Source: Cytophagales bacterium (GTDB taxonomy: Bacteria > Bacteroidota > Bacteroidia > Cytophagales > Cyclobacteriaceae). From it: DNA of 25,134 bases. Both the position numbers and the translations under genes were made by a program. The first letter of the stretch is position 1, and the number at the start of each line of letters is the position of its first letter. The stretch lies in contig DAHVFH010000037.1 of NCBI GenBank assembly GCA_027317105.1, forward strand, positions 1 through 25,134, written 5' to 3'. Of this stretch, positions 22,678 to 25,134 are shown one piece after another. The notes beneath the pieces were generated by a model that saw nothing but the letters and a program-made list of their open reading frames with translations, did not search any database and was not told the origin of the DNA.

Positions 22678-25020
22678 ATGATTCGTTTTTACTTTTTTCT
22701 TTTATTTCTGTTTTTGCAATTCATGGCTTACAGTCAATCAATAAATGGAAAAATCACATCCATAAAAAATGAGCCCTTGTCCGGAGCTGTTGTGCATTTA
22801 CTCAACACCAATTCAGGAACGGCAACCGATGAACAGGGAAATTACGAATTGACAACTGTAATGTCTGGCTCTTATGATATGGAAGTTTCAGCCATTGGGT
22901 TTGTTACCGTTGAAAGGAAGGTTGAGGTAACAACAGGAGGAGCTACTTTTGATTTTCAACTCGCTGAGGTAGCCACCCAACTGGATGCCGTGATTGTAAC
23001 GGCAGAGAAGACCGAAGAGGATCTTCAAAAAATTCCGGTCAGCATCAGTGCTATTTCATCAGCAAAGATTAGGCAATACCGTATGTGGAACAGTCAGGAC
23101 ATCACAGCCGTAGTGCCAAACCTTTATTCTTCCAATCCGGGCGACAACAGAAATGTAACATCGATAAGAGGAATTACTTCAACTTCTTACGATCCTTCTG
23201 TAGCTACTTATGTGGATGGAGTCAATCAATTCAGCTTAGACACTTACATCGCGCCATTGGTGGACATTGAACGGATAGAAGTTTTACGCGGCCCGCAAGG
23301 AACGTTGTATGGAAGAAACGCCATGGGTGGCGTAATTAATATTATTACCAAACAACCTACTAACCAGACTTCTGGTTTTGGCGAAATCAATTTTGGGAGT
23401 TACGGACAACAGCGCTACAGTGCCGGTGTGCGCACCCCTTTGATCAAAGACAAACTCTTTCTTGGGATAGCGGGTATGTACAATCAAACGAATGGATTTT
23501 ATATCAACGAATTCGACAATTCTCATTTCGATAAAAAACACGGTGTAGTAGGCAATTATTATCTGCGCTACCTGGCGGGTTCGCGCTGGTCATTCACGCT
23601 AAACGTCAAGCACAATGAAAACAGAAACCAAGGAACTTTTCCGCTGGCTTACGATGCCTTGGCCAATCCTTTTAAAGTAAATCAAAATAGCGTGGCTACC
23701 ATGGTCGACAATCTTTTTAATGCTTCCTTTTCGGCTAACTACTCGGGAAACAATTTTAATTTTTCATCACAAAGTACCTACCAATCGAATTGGCGGTATT
23801 ATAAACAACCCCTTGATGGTGACTTTTCTCCAATTGATGGGGTTACGATTATCAATAACTATGGAAATAAGTGGAACAATGTAAAGGTGTTGACGCAAGA
23901 GTTCAAGTTTACTTCTCCAGCTTCAGTCACTAATTTAAAATGGACGGGAGGCCTTTACTTGTATCATCAGAATAACCCCGTGAAACAAGCTACCCACTTT
24001 GGTGCGGATGCCGCTTTGGTCGCCCCTGGTGCGATACCCAATTCAAGCAGCATTGGAACAGGAACGGGACAAACTACCGGTTATGCTTTTTTTGGTCAGG
24101 CCACGTATTCGCTTACTGAAAAACTGGACGTGATTGGCGGTATGCGTTACGACTTCGAGCACAAAACTCAAAGTGCGCTGGGGCAATTTCAAATCTTTCC
24201 GGGCGCACCGTTTACTACTTTGCCTGACACTTCCGCGAAAGCAAATTTCAATGCCATCTCTCCGAAGGTAGGCCTAGCCTATCACCTAAACGAAAGCAGT
24301 AACCTCTACTTTAATTATGCAAGAGGATTTAAAACCGGTGGATTCACACAGTTTTCTCCAGACCCTTCGCAACCACCACTTTATTCGTATCAACCGGAAT
24401 ACAGTAACAACCTTGAAGTCGGTCTGAAGCAAACCTGGTTTGAAAATCGGATTCGATTCAATGCGGCCGCTTTCTATATTCGGACTACCAATGTGCAAGT
24501 GCCCACGTTGGTTTTGCCGCAGGCAGTAACCATCACGAGGAATGCAGGAGAACTGGAAAGTAAAGGCTTTGAAGCGGAGCTGTCGGCAACACCTTTGCCG
24601 CATTTGCAGATCGATTATAATTTTGGTTACACCAACGCGAAATATACTACCCTCATGCTTTCGCAGAATGGGAATGAAGTTAACTATAAAGGGAACCATC
24701 AACTTTTTACCCCTGATGTTACGTCCATGCTTGCGGTTCAGTACAATTGGAATATTGTTCCTTCTGAAAAAATACAATTCATTGCCCGTTTGGAATGGCG
24801 GTATTTGGGCACTCAATATTTTGATTTGGCAAACACAATCAGGCAATCTCCCTATATCGTATTGAATACGCGGATAGGTGTTACCGCCAAAAGCTGGGAA
24901 CTTTTTTTCTGGGGGCGCAACTTGAACGATGCCCGATACATTTCGTATGCGTATGATTTCGGTGCCGCACACTTAGGTAATCCTAAAAATTATGGATTCA
25001 CGGTGCGAAAGAATTTTTAA
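22678..25020 (+). CDS. TonB-dependent receptor with carboxypeptidase-D-like N-domain
   Basis: This 780-residue outer-membrane receptor has a signal peptide (1-19), a CarboxypepD_reg-like domain (about 21-105: GKITSIKNEPLSGAVVHLLN, YELTTVMSGSYDMEVSAIGF), a plug (about 110-225: QKIPVSISAISSAKIRQY, IERIEVLRGPQGTLYGRNAM, GGVINIITKQP) and a 22-strand-type barrel ending in the aromatic RKNF. The sequence is closer to siderophore or nutrient receptors than to SusC, and no SusD gene follows in the window. Given the upstream sugar-type regulator and the opposite-facing sugar dehydrogenase, the substrate may be a carbohydrate or related compound (inference). It is 37 bases after the regulator and probably co-transcribed with it. 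Confidence 0.9.
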   Translation: MIRFYFFLLFLFLQFMAYSQSINGKITSIKNEPLSGAVVHLLNTNSGTATDEQGNYELTTVMSGSYDMEVSAIGFVTVERKVEVTTGGATFDFQLAEVATQLDAVIVTAEKTEEDLQKIPVSISAISSAKIRQYRMWNSQDITAVVPNLYSSNPGDNRNVTSIRGITSTSYDPSVATYVDGVNQFSLDTYIAPLVDIERIEVLRGPQGTLYGRNAMGGVINIITKQPTNQTSGFGEINFGSYGQQRYSAGVRTPLIKDKLFLGIAGMYNQTNGFYINEFDNSHFDKKHGVVGNYYLRYLAGSRWSFTLNVKHNENRNQGTFPLAYDALANPFKVNQNSVATMVDNLFNASFSANYSGNNFNFSSQSTYQSNWRYYKQPLDGDFSPIDGVTIINNYGNKWNNVKVLTQEFKFTSPASVTNLKWTGGLYLYHQNNPVKQATHFGADAALVAPGAIPNSSSIGTGTGQTTGYAFFGQATYSLTEKLDVIGGMRYDFEHKTQSALGQFQIFPGAPFTTLPDTSAKANFNAISPKVGLAYHLNESSNLYFNYARGFKTGGFTQFSPDPSQPPLYSYQPEYSNNLEVGLKQTWFENRIRFNAAAFYIRTTNVQVPTLVLPQAVTITRNAGELESKGFEAELSATPLPHLQIDYNFGYTNAKYTTLMLSQNGNEVNYKGNHQLFTPDVTSMLAVQYNWNIVPSEKIQFIARLEWRYLGTQYFDLANTIRQSPYIVLNTRIGVTAKSWELFFWGRNLNDARYISYAYDFGAAHLGNPKNYGFTVRKNF

Positions 25021-25034
25021 CCCACATTGCAGCT
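25016..25034. repeat. Right copy of a 19-bp inverted repeat
   Basis: TTTAACCCACATTGCAGCT here is the exact reverse complement of 110-128. It includes the last bases and stop codon of the TonB-receptor gene, so it cannot be a purely non-coding element. No function can be assigned. Confidence 0.5.
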
Positions 25035-25084
25035 ATCCGGTCAGAAGTAGCTGTGTTTGAGGAGGTTCTATTTTTTCTAGTTTC

Positions 25085-25105
25085 AGTCTGTGTACTACAG
25101 ATTTT
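25085..25105 (+). terminator. Weak terminator-like hairpin after the TonB receptor
   Basis: TCTGT (25087-25091) and ACAGA (25097-25101) pair with a 5-base loop, extended by a G-T wobble and one A-T pair, followed by TTTTCGTTT. The stem is short. A second small stem (CAGCTA/TAGCTG, around 25030-25053) precedes it. Either could end the regulator/receptor transcript. Confidence 0.3.
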
Positions 25106-25134
25106 CGTTTCGTGAAAGGTTGGTATTTGGTTTT

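Noticed and set aside
24286..24972. 228-codon minus-strand open frame inside the TonB receptor
   Set aside because: It is antisense to a strongly supported barrel domain and has Arg/Ile/Pro-rich composition with no domain likeness; a shadow of the real frame.
110..25034. A 25-kb transposon bounded by the 19-bp inverted repeats
   Set aside because: No transposase, integrase or target duplication is seen, the content is ordinary chromosomal genes, and one repeat overlaps a gene's stop codon.

Overview
The window looks like chromosomal DNA of a Bacteroidota bacterium, most likely of the Cytophagales type (inference, no phylogenetic search). The evidence is a TonB-dependent receptor with an N-terminal carboxypeptidase-D-like domain, OmpA-like and SusC-like barrels, a ThuA/sugar-dehydrogenase/cytochrome c fusion, a NrtR/AraR-type Nudix regulator, AT-rich spacers, very weak Shine-Dalgarno signals and several apparent TTG/GTG starts. 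No rRNA, tRNA, CRISPR array, insertion sequence, phage gene or defence system was seen.

Layout. 1-2483 (minus): a frameshifted outer-membrane barrel gene and a Tat-exported, lipobox-bearing flavin amine oxidase. 2595-4401 (plus): a NadR-like P-loop ATPase/kinase and an EntS-like MFS exporter. 4438-5214: a decayed stretch holding a YigZ/IMPACT gene with an in-frame stop and a lost 3' end, joined to the remnant of a TonB-dependent receptor that carries an internal deletion and a frameshift. 5355-10450: two exported amidohydrolase-family proteins (three amidohydrolase-like domains, only one with clear metal ligands), then phenylalanine 4-hydroxylase from a TTG start. 10451-10805 is a spacer without a convincing gene. 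10806-14115: a GDCCVxC-type Cys-rich small protein overlapping a SAM methyltransferase, then an ECF sigma factor of the famx1 type, its zinc-binding anti-sigma factor, an OB-fold membrane-anchored protein, a YceI-like protein and a thioredoxin-like protein. 14168-15271: a DinB-like protein and a six-helix membrane protein. 15469-16713: a Bcr/CflA drug exporter, convergent with a luciferase-like flavin oxidoreductase (16759-17787, minus). 17990-25020: a very large ThuA/PQQ-type sugar dehydrogenase/cytochrome c protein (minus), divergent from a Nudix-type transcription regulator and a TonB-dependent receptor (plus), probably one carbohydrate-uptake and oxidation locus.

How the genes may work together. 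The right end reads as a locally regulated periplasmic sugar-oxidation locus: receptor imports, regulator senses a sugar derivative, large enzyme oxidises and passes electrons through its own heme domain. The middle reads as a stress-type sigma/anti-sigma operon whose cargo (OB-fold, YceI, thioredoxin) is envelope-located. The most distinctive sequence-level signals are two tandem perfect stem-loops filling the gap between the anti-sigma and OB-fold genes (12519-12575), a 13-bp-arm inverted repeat in the divergent promoter at 21814-21846, the composite pseudogene at 4438-5214, and a tyrosine in place of the third cysteine of the GDCCVxC motif.
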